Shown here piece after piece: positions 44,265 to 55,346 of a stretch of 64,000 nucleotides of DNA. Position 1 is the stretch's first letter. Every line of letters begins with the position of its first letter. Position numbers and translations under genes: made by a program. The notes beneath the pieces are model-generated. The model searched no databases. It saw nothing but the letters and a program-made list of their open reading frames with translations, and was not told the DNA's origin. Source of the DNA: Raffaelea ambrosiae (lineage: Eukaryota; Ascomycota; Sordariomycetes; Ophiostomatales; Ophiostomataceae); assembly GCA_002778195.1 (NCBI GenBank), contig PCDI01000008.1, positions 124,001-188,000 on the forward strand, given 5' to 3'.

Positions 44265-47200
44265 CTACAACTTTTGGAATACGCGCTTGAAGATTTCGCG
44301 GCTCTTTTGCAGGTTCACCACACGCAGACGCTCGTTGTCCAGGTGGGCGGCGTCGCTAGCCTGGCCGCAGGGGAGGTGTGCCGCCGGCGCGCCAAACTGC
44401 TTCTCGAGGAAGCGGATGGCCGGGATGGAGCCGCCCTCGCGGATGTAGAGAGGGCGGCGGGCCTTGTAGGGAGCGGCGGTTTCGTCAGAAGACTCGTCGG
44501 AAGACGACTCATCGTCCTTGGTGCGGGTGTCGTCACCCCCGTCCATCCCCCAGGCGTGCACAATCGCTTCCTCGAGCGTGCGAAAAATGTAGTTGTCCGG
44601 GTCGCCCAGCCACGGCTCGGCCTTGTTGTCAATGTGCACGCTCAGGTGGTTGGTCGACTCGAGGGCGGCAAACTCTTCGCGCAAGAACCTTTCCAGCGAG
44701 GCCACCACTTCGTCGAGCTCCTGGCCCGGCACCAGACGCAGGCTGATGTTGGCACAGGCGTGGCTGCTGACAAGACTGCCGTCGGGACCGGACACTTTGT
44801 AGCGGTGGATGGTCAGGTTGGGCTCGCGCCAGCGGGACATGAGGCTGGCCTTGAGCAGCGGCGCGGGGCCGTTCTCGGGGTTGCGCTGGACGAGCATGCG
44901 CGTGATGGCGTCGAAGCGCGCCTCCTCGTCGGCCTTGAGCGGAAGGACGCCGTCATAGAAAGCGGGCAGCATGACGCGGTTGCGGGGGCCCTTGAGCTTC
45001 GACAGCACCATGGTCAGGTCCGTCAGCGGCTCGGCCATCATGTAGGACCCGTCGACACCCGAGTGGAGATCCGGGTGCGGGGAGTCCACGCAGACGGTAG
45101 CATGCAGGACCCCTCGCAGCCCGTATGTCAGACACGGGGTCTCGTCGTCGAGCCAGTAGCTGTTGGCCAGCAAGATGTAGTCGATGTGGCCGATGAGCCC
45201 CCGGTGCTCGCGCACGGTCTCCTGGAAGCCGCGCGACCCGGACTCCTCCTCGCCCTCGATCAGGAAAATCACGTCCGACTCGAGCTGCTTGGCCTGCATC
45301 AGGTCCGCCACGGCATACAGGGCCGCCATGATGGGACCCTTGTTGTCGCTGATGCCGCGGCCGTACAAGTAGCCATTCATGCCCTTGACGGTGAACGGGT
45401 CGGTGGCCCACTTGTTCTTCTTGGCGTCGGCAGGCACGACGTCGTAGTGGCCGTAAAACAGAATACGCTTGCGCGGCGCCTGCTCGCCCTCGTCTGCTTC
45501 CCGAGACTGGGGCTGCTGCTTGCCCGCAAACTTGGCGTACACGACGGGGTTGTGCAGCTTGTCGCGCGTCAGCAGCATTTGCACCTCGCCGCCCAGGCGC
45601 TTGAACAAGGTGCACAGGAAAGTGGCGCCCTTGTGGCAGTCCTCGGCGTACTCGGGCCGCGACGAGATGGTCTTGTAGGCGACAAACTCGCGAAGGTTCT
45701 TGAGCATGACGTCCTCGGTCTCCTCGGCAGCCTCCTTGTCGGAGGTGCACTTGTCCAGCAGGCGCCACACCGTGACGATCTCGTCGTTGGCGCCCGTGAT
45801 GTACAAACGCTGGTTCCTGTACAGGGCGGCGGCCGAGGCGAGGATCTTGCCGCCATGGCCCTTCCAGCGCGCAATGCACTGGTACTTTTGGCTGACGGTC
45901 TCGGGCGTGGACACGCCGCCGGCATAGTGCACCGTGCTGTGTTTCTGGGCTTGTTAGTTTCACAAAGTCGAAAGAGCGGTAGCCGTACCACACAACCTGC
46001 GTACCACGCAACCTGCAAACAGAAACAAGAAAAAAAAAACTCACGGCACAATATCCATCTGCAGACGCACTCCACAGAAAGCCCCATTTCATCTGCAGCG
46101 TCATGATGTCGTCGTCATGAGCCTTGATGACACGCAGCTTCTGGCGGGTGTCCAGGTCCCAGAGCTCGATCAGACCGTCGATCTTGCCGCTGTAGAGGAA
46201 GGACCCGTCAATGGCCAGAGACAGCACAGACATGGCGTCATCGTTGCCGAGCGTCATGACCTCGCTGATGGTGCTGGTACAGTCGTCGCTGTCACTATCG
46301 CTCCTGTTGCTGCTGCCAACGCCACCGTCGACATCCCGACCATTGTCTCCTGCGGCCGCTGCCGTATCCAACCCAATCTTCCACAGCTTGACGGTGCCGT
46401 CGCCTCCACCCGAGATCAGCACCTCCTCGTCGGCGCCCAAGTTGTGAGCCGGCCCTTTCGCCATAAGCATGCAGTAGACGTAGCCATAGTGGGCAAATTG
46501 GCGAATGGCGTTGCGGTGGACCTCGAGCACAGTCTGGGCCTTGGGGATAAGCCCCCAGCGCTCGTCGTTGGGCCGCGGTGTGCTTGTTCCGCCAACAGCC
46601 TTGGAGTCGAAGAAGCGGTGGTGGCGCTTGTCCGGGTGTTGTGCCGAGTCCTGCGGCACGCGTCGCTTGGGATCGCCCAGGTCAACCCATTGGATGGTGG
46701 TGTTCTGGGCGCCGAGGAAGAGAGTGTGGAACTGGGGGGAGTAGGCGACGCTGAAGATGTCGCCGACGTCGTACGTGCTGTAGATCTCGTAGAGGCGGCG
46801 GAAGGTCTTCGGGCACCATATGCTAACGGTGGCGTCGCCGGCCGAGGATATGAGGAGCTGGGAGGAGGGGAATGACGATGTCGAGGCCGCGAGAGTGTTG
46901 GGGGAGGCGGCAGAAGCTGGCGAGGACGTCGAGTGCCGGGTTGAGCTGCCATTCGTGGCCGAGGAGGTTGTCCCTGGTGACGACAGAAACATGCACATGA
47001 TGCTGCGCTTGTGCGCCTGGGTGCGGTGGACCAGCTGGAAGCTGTCGAGGGCCCAGATGAGGATCTCGCCGTCGTGGGTGCCAGCAAAGATGTGTTCGTC
47101 GCTGACGGCCAGGGCGAGCACCGAGCTGTCGTGCTTGAGGTCGTGGAGGCGCTCGGGTGCCGGTCCCGTGCTGCCTTCGGAGTCGGCTGCTGCCGTCATC

Positions 47201-47280
47201 GGGGGGGACGTTATCGACGAGGATGCCATCGGGGGCGAGGAGGCTGGCCAAGCTGCTGTGGGCAGCCCGACAGCAGACAT
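44265..47280 (-). CDS. DUG2: DUG2-type protein: WD40 propeller plus M20 peptidase (glutathione degradation)
   Basis: Exons 47280-46045 and 45944-44265 (100-nt intron) give 971 aa. In yeast, Dug2 forms a complex with the amidotransferase Dug3 that removes glutamate from glutathione in the cytosol. Residues 45-410 carry WD repeats (VLALAVSDEHIFAGTHDGEI, VLISGGGDGTVKLW, DGLIELWDLDTRQKLRVI, ending with SADGYCA). The splice gives GYCAKHSTVHYAGGV and continues the propeller to TGANDEIVTVWRLLD. The M20 domain follows: FYGHYDVVPA (His near 578), GRGISDNKGP (Asp near 612), IEGEEESGS (Glu near 643) and SHACANISLRLVPGQ. The start is the ATG after a long GT-repeat leader. The domain order matches known Dug2. 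DUG3 and DUG1 are not in the window. Confidence 0.93.
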
Positions 47281-47410
47281 GTCGTCTGCAGAGGCTGTGG
47301 CAACTAGAATGTGAGCTCGGGGGACTCGACAAGGCTGGGGAACAGCAGAGACGTGCAAAGACGAGACGGTGGCGCGGGATTGGACGACGTCGATGCAACA
47401 GGGTTGTGAG

Positions 47411-47417
47411 CGTATGC

Positions 47418-47442
<25 letters not shown>
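47411..47442. repeat. GT dinucleotide microsatellite
   Basis: About 12 tandem GT units in the 5' leader of DUG2 (CA on the transcribed strand). Confidence 0.9.
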
Positions 47443-47448
<6 letters not shown>

Positions 47449-47876
47449 AATGATTTGTGGCCTGCAAAGGGAGAAAGGAAAAAATGGGTCCGCGAAAAAT
47501 GACGCCAAAAGCTCTGCTGATCTCGCCATGGCTGGCGGGCTGGCCAGACCCAGTTAATCTGTTTCCAGGGAGGTCGACCCGCCGTTCCAGGGATCCCACC
47601 AGCTACTTTGTACTAGCCAGCTGCCGCAACCTGCCCCAACCCTGTCCGCGGGCTGGGTCCAGCGCCCCGTCGACGGCGTCGATTAGGTCTTTTAGTGGCC
47701 GCAGGCCCGAGTTTCCCCGCAAAACAACAGTTGCATTGGCCAAGTTTTGGGAGGGTCGGGGAACCGGCCCCAAACGTCGATGAGCATTGCAACGTGGTCC
47801 ACCTTGGCCGGGGAGGGTCCCTGTCAGACAGATCGGACCGGGCTTGCAGGCGCAGAGGCAGCACAACCTGGCATGC

Positions 47877-48580
47877 TCAGGCACACACCTCGGCGAAACC
47901 GGAGGTTGCCGACAGGCAAATGGCGGTCAACGGCGCTGACGCTGTTGAGTCATAGACAGGGAGGAAGGCGACAGAGGAGAGGATTTCGAAAAGGAGGGAC
48001 GGCAGTGGAAAAGGAACCGGCAAAGGAGAGTCAGAAATTTGGGATCAGGAAACTCACCATCGATGCCAGCGCAGGATGCCCTCGGCGGCCCTTCATCCCT
48101 GGACCGTTGGCGACAGCTGGGACAGCCCCCGCCGGCGTCTCGGTCATCTTTGACGTTGCCGTTCATGTTGCTGTTGCTGCTGCCATTTTGAATGCTGGCC
48201 TCATCTTGCAGCTCGGCAACAGCCATCACCTTCACAGAACGAGGATTGCTGCGTCGACCGCCGTTGAACCGCCACACAAATCCGGGCGTCGGCTGGGTTG
48301 GCGTGGGGGACGGCGGCGTGGGGGACAGGAGCGTGGGAGAGGTAGTTTCTTCTTGCAAGCGGCGTTGTGGTGGTTGTTGCAACTGTGCTTGTTGCTGTAG
48401 TTGTTGTTTTGCGTGTTGCGGGTTTTGCTGTGACTGTCGTGATTCTTCCTCCTCTATATTCTCTTCGTTAACCTCGTTTGGCGAGTCAGGATTGAGGCCA
48501 TTGACCCCTTTTGTATCCTCCCCATGGCTGGGGTTGACCGCCAGTCCCTGATGACGCGAATCGACGAGTGATGGCATCAT
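47877..48580 (-). CDS. Doubtful hypothetical gene
   Basis: Minus-strand frame open from ATG 48580 (MMPSLVDSRHQG) with Gln-rich (QQQAQLQQPPQRR) and Pro/Thr-rich low-complexity blocks, then WRFNGGRRSNPRSVK. A candidate intron 47942-48057 (GTGAGT...CAACAG) would join GID to a short 21-codon tail ending at 47877; unspliced, the frame ends at 47927. No family is recognised. The composition is that of disordered regulatory proteins, so it could be real, but it could also be leader sequence. It lies upstream of DUG2 on the same strand. Confidence 0.3.
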
Positions 48581-49821
48581 TTCAGGGTAAAAGGCTTGTC
48601 TCCAAAAGGGTCTCTCTGAGGACACATGGCAGGCAAGTACGAGGAAGGAGCAACGAGCGGGTCGGCGGCCTTCTTATTCCAGAGACCAGAAACACAGCTG
48701 AATAGACAGGCACCCAAAGCGTCCTAGCCGGTGAGCTGCACCAGTCTGCAGTGAGAGAAGCTGTCGGGCCTATAGGAAAAGCATAAACAAGGGGATGGAC
48801 TTGCCAGAAAAGGGGAATCTTCCCAAAACGAGATCCAAAGATTAAAGCAGCGGGATCGTCCTTATTTATTACACTGGTAGCCAGCAAGACCTGGTAACAC
48901 AGGACCAATCGTCCGACAAGGAGACAAAAGCCAGCTCAAGGGGGATCCACTGCGACTACCCGTCCTTCCCGCGTAGTGCTGACCCGGAGGGGGGGGGTAA
49001 GGCACCTGATGAACTTCTCAGTTTGATCACGGGTTGGGCCTTTTGTAGCCGCCGTCCAACTGCCTCTTACGTCTACGGTAGCAGTGTGATACACTACGTC
49101 GGAACAGAACGTCGGTGTAGCGCAACACGAAGAAAACAGACCGAGTGAGATCTCCTTGGCGCTCGGTTGGGAGGAGTTGGGCTGGGCCCAAACGTAAAAG
49201 AAACAGAGAGAGAGGGAAAGCAGCCGTTGCAACTCTGTCGCGTGGCTTGCTCGCTGTCAATTGTCCAATGAGACGTTAACAAGTCCCAAAGAAGCAAAAT
49301 GAAAACAAGGAATGCCAGCGCCACAGTACTGTCGAAAACTGTAAGCTGCAGCTGCTCTGACAGCGTGTTAACGCCGCCAGCACCGCCTGTGAGCCGCTAG
49401 GCGGCTCGCCGCAGCCATCTGCCTTCTGAATCCCACCAATCCATTGCGCGCTTATCTAATCATGCCCAGCCCGCTCTTCGTGTGGCCCGTGCGCGAGAAA
49501 TTTCTACAACCGGATGGAAACGTCAAAAAATTTATCACCATTGTGCCGCTGATTGACTCTATCGACGACAATCCAACGGCCCCCCCCCCTCCTCCCCGCT
49601 TCCACGATCCGACGACGGCGACCACTGCGACGACACACGACCCCCCCGGTGCTGTTGTGTTCTTTGTTCTTTTCCTTTCTTACGTTTCTCCTTCTTTTGC
49701 CCCTGCTAGTCCGGCCGCACACTTTCTTCCTAGGCCTCTCTGTTCGGAGGATCACTGGTGGGATTGACGAATCGCAACGTTCTTTTTTTCCCCGTCTTTG
49801 TCTCTGCTTCTCGAAAAAACA
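48581..49821. other. Intergenic, divergent promoter of hypothetical gene and TIM17
   Basis: About 1.24 kb with no supported ORF. A C/T-rich stretch at 49660-49810 precedes TIM17. Confidence 0.5.
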
Positions 49822-50527
49822 ATGTCGCAAGCCATGGACCACGGCCGGGACCCTTGTCCCTGGGTCATCCTGAACGACTTTGGCGGTGCCTTCTGCATGG
49901 GCGTATGTGCCCCCCCCCCCCCCCCCCCCTCCTAAAGAGCTCTTCCAGCCCTGGCGAAGTTTGCGCGCCGCTGCCCGAACGAAGCCGACCAAATCTCTTA
50001 TATTCTTTTGATTTATTTTGCTAACATACACTCCTCCTCCTCTCCAGGCTATCGGCGGCACCATCTGGCACGGTATCAAGGGCTTCCGCAACTCCCCCTA
50101 CGGCGAACGGCGCATCGGCGCTCTGACGGCAATCAAGATGCGCGCCCCCGTGCTGGGCGGCAACTTTGGCGTGTGGGGCGGCCTGTTCTCGACGTTTGAC
50201 TGCGCCATCAAGGGCATCCGCAAGAAGGAGGACCCGTACAACGCCATCATTGCCGGGTTCTTCACGGGCGGCTCGCTGGCCATCCGTGGCGGCTACAAGT
50301 CGGCCCGCAACGGCGCCATTGGCTGTGCCGTGCTGCTGGCCGTCATTGAGGGCGTCGGCATTGCCTTCCAGAAGATGGTGGCCGGGAACACGAGACTGGA
50401 AGTATGTTTCTGCGTTGTTGCCCTCTTCCTTGTGTCTTTGTCGTGTATATCTCTGTTGTTGTGCTGACCGCCAATCTCATAGCTCCCTCCTCCGCCACCA
50501 CCACAACCCGAGAAGATCGCTGCCTAA
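49822..50527 (+). CDS. tim17: Mitochondrial import inner membrane translocase subunit Tim17
   Basis: Channel-lining subunit of TIM23 that moves presequence proteins across the inner membrane. Three exons, 49822-49902, 50048-50401 and 50483-50527, give 159 aa, the usual size. The N-terminus DHGRDPCPWVILNDFGGAF with the conserved Asp and Cys is typical. Splicing joins AFCMG to AIGGTIWHGIKGFRNSP. Family blocks: GNFGVWGGLFSTFDCAIKGI, RKKEDPYNAIIAGFFTGG, AIRGG, and GCAVLLAVIEGVGI, with four Gly-rich helices. The third exon adds the Pro-rich tail LPPPPPQPEKIAA. Intron 1 carries a 20-base C run just after its donor. Confidence 0.95.
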
Positions 50528-51189
50528 GCGCACACGAGAATCGCCTCACCGAGACCGTCGAAACTGTCGAAACCGTCGAGACCACCAGCATTGTCGAGAC
50601 AGTCACGACATGTTCCTCTTGAGACCCGTTGTTTCGTTGAGCCTTCTGTCCACCGCCCAGTCCATCGTCCCAGTCCACCGTTCCTGTCCACCGTTCCACC
50701 AACCTGGCGACAATCCACCCTCCATTAATCACGAGCAAAAAAAACACACACAAAACCACTCTACTCTTTTGTCTTTTTTTTAGAAAAAAAGGAGGGGCCC
50801 GGCTCCTCTATTTGTACATTTGTTTTTTTTTATTTGGCATCTTTGCAGTTGGGTTTCTGCATCTGGAGAATCAGAGCTGGCTGGCGTTTTAGGATCTTCA
50901 TGTATTGTATTTAGAACGGGGGGAGAGATCATTTGTGAAGAGGGGGGATTTCACGTCTGTCCCTATTCTAGAGAAAGGGGGGCAGGTGTCACGTCCACGA
51001 TGTCCACAACAAGAATTGAATGTTTGGATACCAATGTTGGGAATTTGCGTCCACGTCATTGAAATGCCTATCGTCAAAAGAGGACACGGCAAAAGGCAGT
51101 GCATCGAAACCTAGCGAGTGTAAGAGGAATTTCTATCCGGTCTGGGTCATTCTAGTCATAAGAGGTCGTGGCAGCCATTCCCATGTACT
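50528..51189. other. Convergent intergenic region
   Basis: About 660 bases between TIM17 and the FMO pseudogene. It contains the TIM17 3' UTR. Small frames 50898-51114 carry no support. Confidence 0.45.
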
Positions 51190-52456
51190 TCATTTCTTGA
51201 TCTCGCTCAGCAGTGGCTCCGTCGGCTCGGGATATGGTTTGGCATCGAAGCCCCAGACGACAGGCTGGCCTGTGGGCTTCTTGTTGCCCACAAGGAGGTC
51301 GCGCGACAACTGCACCACCTTTCCGCCACGGTCCGGCACTTCCTGCTGGAAGGCACCCAACACCCTGATCAGGGCGTCCTCGTCGTCCATGTCTACCTGG
51401 TCCAGAATGGCCGCCCGCTGGAGGGCGTGCTCGTACGTTTGCGCAGGCGTGGCCGTGCGCAGCCAGTGGTCGGCGGCGTCGGCGTGGTTGTCGGGCAAGT
51501 ACAGGAACCAGTAGGCGTTGCCGCTCTGGCCGTCGGGCGCGACCCTGTCGAGCCCGATAAAAAAGAAAAAAGAAACGGGTTGGCCGGGTGCATGGTGATG
51601 CAGGCGCTGTAGCCGAGGCGCAGCTGGTTTTTTTTTTTTTAATCAAAGGCCAACAGCCTCGCCGTGGAGCGTGGCGAGGCCCCCGATCATGGTCACTTTC
51701 GCGGACGGGTGTCATTACGACAAAGAGGTCCATAGACTTTTGTGCGCACTCTTGCTCCACGCCCCGTCGACGCCGATCAGCAAATCACCCGTGGCCGACG
51801 TGCCGCCATCGTCAGACCAGACGGCGACCGTCTTGGCGGCCCTCGACATGGCGGGCGGTCTTCTTTCCCACTGGACGGGGATGCCCGTCTGCAGCTGCTG
51901 GCGCAGCGTCCGGGGGAGTGGGTGGTACCCAGACGGGTGCCATTGGAGAAATGCAGGATGGCCTGGGAGGGCAGGCCGAGAGGGAGCAGTTGCAGGGCCT
52001 CTTCGATGCGCGGGACGTCGTCGAGCATTTCACTGTCGAGATCCTCTAGCCTCACGATGGACGCGCGCAGGGACAACAACAAAACGAGTGCGCACCGTGT
52101 CGGTCACCTGCCATTGGCTTCCAGGAGTGGCTGCAAGACAGGGAAAGGCAAACCCACCAGACAACACGCATACGGGAGAAGAGCAATGGAACAGGCCACA
52201 GAGCCAACAGTATATCAAAGTAGCACGCCACTACAATTACAGCATACCCGAAAAAAGATATGATAAAAGACAACAATTACAGAAAAAAAGAAAGAAAAAA
52301 AGAATACCGCGTACATGGAAAAGCCAAACGGCCCAGCCGACTGCGGTGCGAGCCGTAGGGCTGGCCAAATGGAACGCCCTTCTTGCGTAAGACCTGGGCA
52401 AGAAACAGACCACCCATGCCGGCGCCGACAATGAGGACGTGCGGCTTGCGGGCCAT
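51190..52456 (-). pseudogene. FAD-dependent monooxygenase (PF01494-type), frameshifted pseudogene
   Basis: Starts at ATG 52456 with a good FAD dinucleotide fold (LIVGAGMGGLFLAQVL, GxGxxG). Homology then jumps between frames. PTARTAVGWAVWLF is in another frame than the start. IEEALQLLPL and HFSNGTRLG are in one frame, but LRQQLQTGIPVQW just downstream is in the next. The block GGTSATGDLLIGVDGAW with the conserved GD motif (about 51751-51813) runs into VRTKVYGPL only after a one-base shift. VTMIGGLATLHGEAVG then needs another shift and meets a stop before a 13-base A run. The C-terminal frame (LDRVAPDG, AYWFLYLPD, DHWLRTATPAQTYEHAL, ending at 51190) is intact for about 125 codons. At least four frame changes make function very unlikely. 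It is divergent from the aldolase gene. Confidence 0.85.
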
Positions 52457-53666
52457 GGCCGATGGTAGAGTGAGTGTGGGTGTGGAGTGGGTATTGGGAG
52501 AGCGCAGCTCGTGATCTTGGCGAGTCTTTATTTTTTATTTTTTTTTTTGCTAGTCTCGTGGCGTCAAGATGAGCGAGAGAGCTCCAAGATGGCCTCGATC
52601 CTCTTGGAGGTTGCAAAAATGGCACGTAAAGAAGAGGCTACGGGCGAAGGAAACGGCGCAGTGGAGACACCCATGGCCACACGATGCAGGACGTGACTGG
52701 GCCGTTGGCGGGCAGTCCAGTAATTTGACGCGGAGAGGGGGACAGGAGGAGCTCACGGACGGGGAGGAGCACATGGCGGAGCACGTATGTGCTGGCGACC
52801 TACTCTCCACTTGGCTACCCAGGAACAGAAGAATCAAGGGACGACATGTGTGCAAGCATGAGTTGGCAATGGGGTGGAGACTCTGGGGAAGGAATGGCTA
52901 GTGTCTACGAGGACCGTCTGTGAACCAATGTCTAGACACCAGCAGCAAGTGGCAATCCTGTGAATTGGCGAGATTGAGTTGTGCGGCGCGGCAGTGTCGT
53001 CTTGTGAATTTGCGGTTCGGTGGTTCTGGGACGAAGCTACGGGACGCAAGCCGAGGCGGCCTTAGCAGCACCAATCCATTCCGAGGCGGGCACGAAGTGG
53101 AAGAACGGCATGGCCGTGTATGAAACTGCTGTCCTTTCGAGGCAGGAGCTGCTGCGGAACTGTTGCCAAGACGAGTGGCTGCGAGCTGTTGCGGGCTGTT
53201 GAGTTGTCAACTGGCGTCAACTGGTCTAAAGTGTTGCCAACCGTTGTCAACCTTGGGTCCGGATGGTTGTCAGTTTTGGAATGGTCGGGTATTTAAGCAG
53301 CGCTTCATAGACGCAGGTCCTCAGAAAGATAGTCAGAGCCGATGGGTAATGAGAATGCACGAGTATGACAAAACGGAACAGTGATCCGGCGTTTTTTTTT
53401 TTTTTTTGGCCGTCAGCGGACTAGCAATGTATTTTGTCCCTTCCTCGCCCCCCCAAACTCCCTTGGCCGCTGGCCGACGGCAGAGCCGCCCGCCCTTGGA
53501 GGAACGACCGGCAGCACCCACTAGGCAGGTCATGGCGAAATTGGGCAATCGGATGCTGTTATCAGCGGGCGCAGGCCGAGAAAACTCGAGCCAAAAAGCT
53601 GGCCAGCCTGCAAAAGAGCTCCTCTTTTTCGGGTCGTTATCCGTGGGATTGTTGCGTGTTAGTTAG
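52457..53666. other. Intergenic
   Basis: About 1.2 kb, no supported ORF. Contains a poly-T run at 53393-53407. Confidence 0.45.
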
Positions 53667-53674
53667 TATATATA
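53667..53674 (+). promoter_or_regulatory. TATA box of the aldolase gene
   Basis: TATATATA about 193 bases upstream of the ATG at 53867, followed by a purine-rich then pyrimidine-rich leader. Confidence 0.5.
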
Positions 53675-53866
53675 CCCATCCGAAGTCGCAGTCGCATGAG
53701 AGGAGGAGGGGGGGGGGAGGGAGAGGGGGGTTGATGCCGGGAGCTTGACAACGAAACCATTCACGACAACAAGAGAAGGAAACGAAGATTTCGATTGAGA
53801 AGTAGTAGAAAACCCCAGTCCATCGAATCACACGAACCTCTTTTCACTCACTCCCCCCCTCCCATC

Positions 53867-54868
53867 ATGAGCTTCAAATCGTTCCCGCCGCCGCCGGCCG
53901 GCGTCTGGGCCCCGGCCGTCACGCTGTTCGACCCGGAGACGGACAAGCTGCTGCTCGACGACCAGAAGAAGTACTTTGCCTACCTGGCGTCGACGGGCCT
54001 CGTCGGCCTCGTCGTCCTCGGCACCAACGCCGAGACGTTCCTGCTGACGCGCGACGAGCGCAAGGCCCTGCTGGTGGCCGCGCGCGCGGCCGTCGGCCCC
54101 GACTACCCCATCATGGCCGGCGTCAGCGGCCACAGCACCGCGCAGGTGCTCGAGTACCTGGCGGACGCCCACGCCGCCGGCGCCAACTACGGCCTGCTGC
54201 TGCCGCCCGCCTACTTTGGCGCCAAGATGAGCCCGCCCGCCGTGGTCGCGCGCTTCTACGACGAGGTGGCCGCCCAGACCCCGCTGCCGCTCGTCATCTA
54301 CAACTTCCCGGGCGTCTGCAACGGCGTCGACCTCGACTCCGACACCGTCGCCAACCTGGCCCGCAAGCACCCCGGCGTCGTCGTCGGCGTCAAGCTGACC
54401 TGCGGCTCCGTCGCCAAGGTCACCCGCCTGGCCGCCGAGCTGTCCCCCGACGCCTTTTCCATCTACGCCGGCCAGGCCGACTTCCTCGTCGGCGCCCTGG
54501 CCGTCGGCGCCGCCGGCTGCATCTCCGCCTTTGCCAACGTCTTCCCCAAGACCACCGTGCAGATCTACAAGCAGTACACCGGCGCGTCCCTGACCAACGA
54601 TGCGCGGACCGCCGAGGCGCGCGCCGCCGACCACGCCGCCGCCCTCGAGCTGCACAAGAAGGCCGCCCTGGCCGAGCGGCCGTGCAAGAGCGGCATCGCC
54701 ACCACCAAGTACGCCGCCGCCATCCACACCGCCGGCCCGCGCGCCGGCATTGCCGACGCCGAGGCCAAGATGCAGCCGCGTCGGCCCTACCTGACCCCGT
54801 CCGACGCCGAGAAGGAGCGCTGTCGGACGCTGATGGCCGATGTGGCCAAGATCGAGGCGACCTTGTAA
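53867..54868 (+). CDS. DHDPS/N-acetylneuraminate lyase-family aldolase
   Basis: Single exon, 333 aa from ATG 53867. TIM-barrel class I aldolases of this family act on 2-keto-acids. Fungal members include L-threo-3-deoxy-hexulosonate aldolase of galacturonate breakdown and 4-hydroxy-2-oxoglutarate aldolase. The carboxylate-binding GTNAE block is at 52-56, Tyr145 in IYNFPG is the proton-relay Tyr, and Lys176 in GVKLTCG is the Schiff-base Lys. All catalytic elements are present, so it should be active. The C-terminal 80 residues include an Ala-rich helix and the conserved KSGIATTKYA. Substrate cannot be fixed; the first residues differ from the galacturonate-pathway enzyme as I recall it. It is followed by a dienelactone hydrolase in the same orientation. 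Confidence 0.85.
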   Translation: MSFKSFPPPPAGVWAPAVTLFDPETDKLLLDDQKKYFAYLASTGLVGLVVLGTNAETFLLTRDERKALLVAARAAVGPDYPIMAGVSGHSTAQVLEYLADAHAAGANYGLLLPPAYFGAKMSPPAVVARFYDEVAAQTPLPLVIYNFPGVCNGVDLDSDTVANLARKHPGVVVGVKLTCGSVAKVTRLAAELSPDAFSIYAGQADFLVGALAVGAAGCISAFANVFPKTTVQIYKQYTGASLTNDARTAEARAADHAAALELHKKAALAERPCKSGIATTKYAAAIHTAGPRAGIADAEAKMQPRRPYLTPSDAEKERCRTLMADVAKIEATL

Positions 54869-55346
54869 TGGGAAAGGCCGGGGTAAAACAAAATGGGCTT
54901 CCAAAAAAATAAAAATAAAAAAAAGAAACGGGACAAATCTTTCCGTAGCAAAAATAAAATAAAATAAGCAATACCATACAATATTTTTTTTCTTACGGCC
55001 GGCCCCCTTCTGAGTGCCCGGTTGCATTGGGCGCTGTTCCAGGCCACAAGACACGGTGCATTCGCACGGCAGCAGGGTGCCTCGTCTGTTACTCACGTTG
55101 GCATGATGTGAAGGGCCCCGAATCCTCCTTGTCGGCCATCGTAAAGTCCGGGTTGCTTAACCCGACAATCCACCCAATTATCGCCGCATTAAATAACATC
55201 GACCTTTCTCTTCCCCCCCCCCGGGGGGAGGACTGCCAAGATAAAGTTTCATATATTGTATGCAATTCTCTTCGTGTCTGTTTCAACAGACTGTTTACTT
55301 TCTTGTTTCCAATCCTCCATCCCTCTTCATCCCTCGGTCGACCAGC
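54869..55346. other. Intergenic
   Basis: About 480 bases, AT-rich 3' flank of the aldolase followed by a pyrimidine-rich leader. No gene seen. Confidence 0.5.

Noticed and set aside
44244..46106. 620-codon + strand ORF opposite DUG2
   Set aside because: Shadow of the M20 peptidase exon; no domain of its own.
53828..55096. 422-codon minus-strand ORF opposite the aldolase
   Set aside because: Gly/Val/Ala-rich mirror of a GC3-rich gene.
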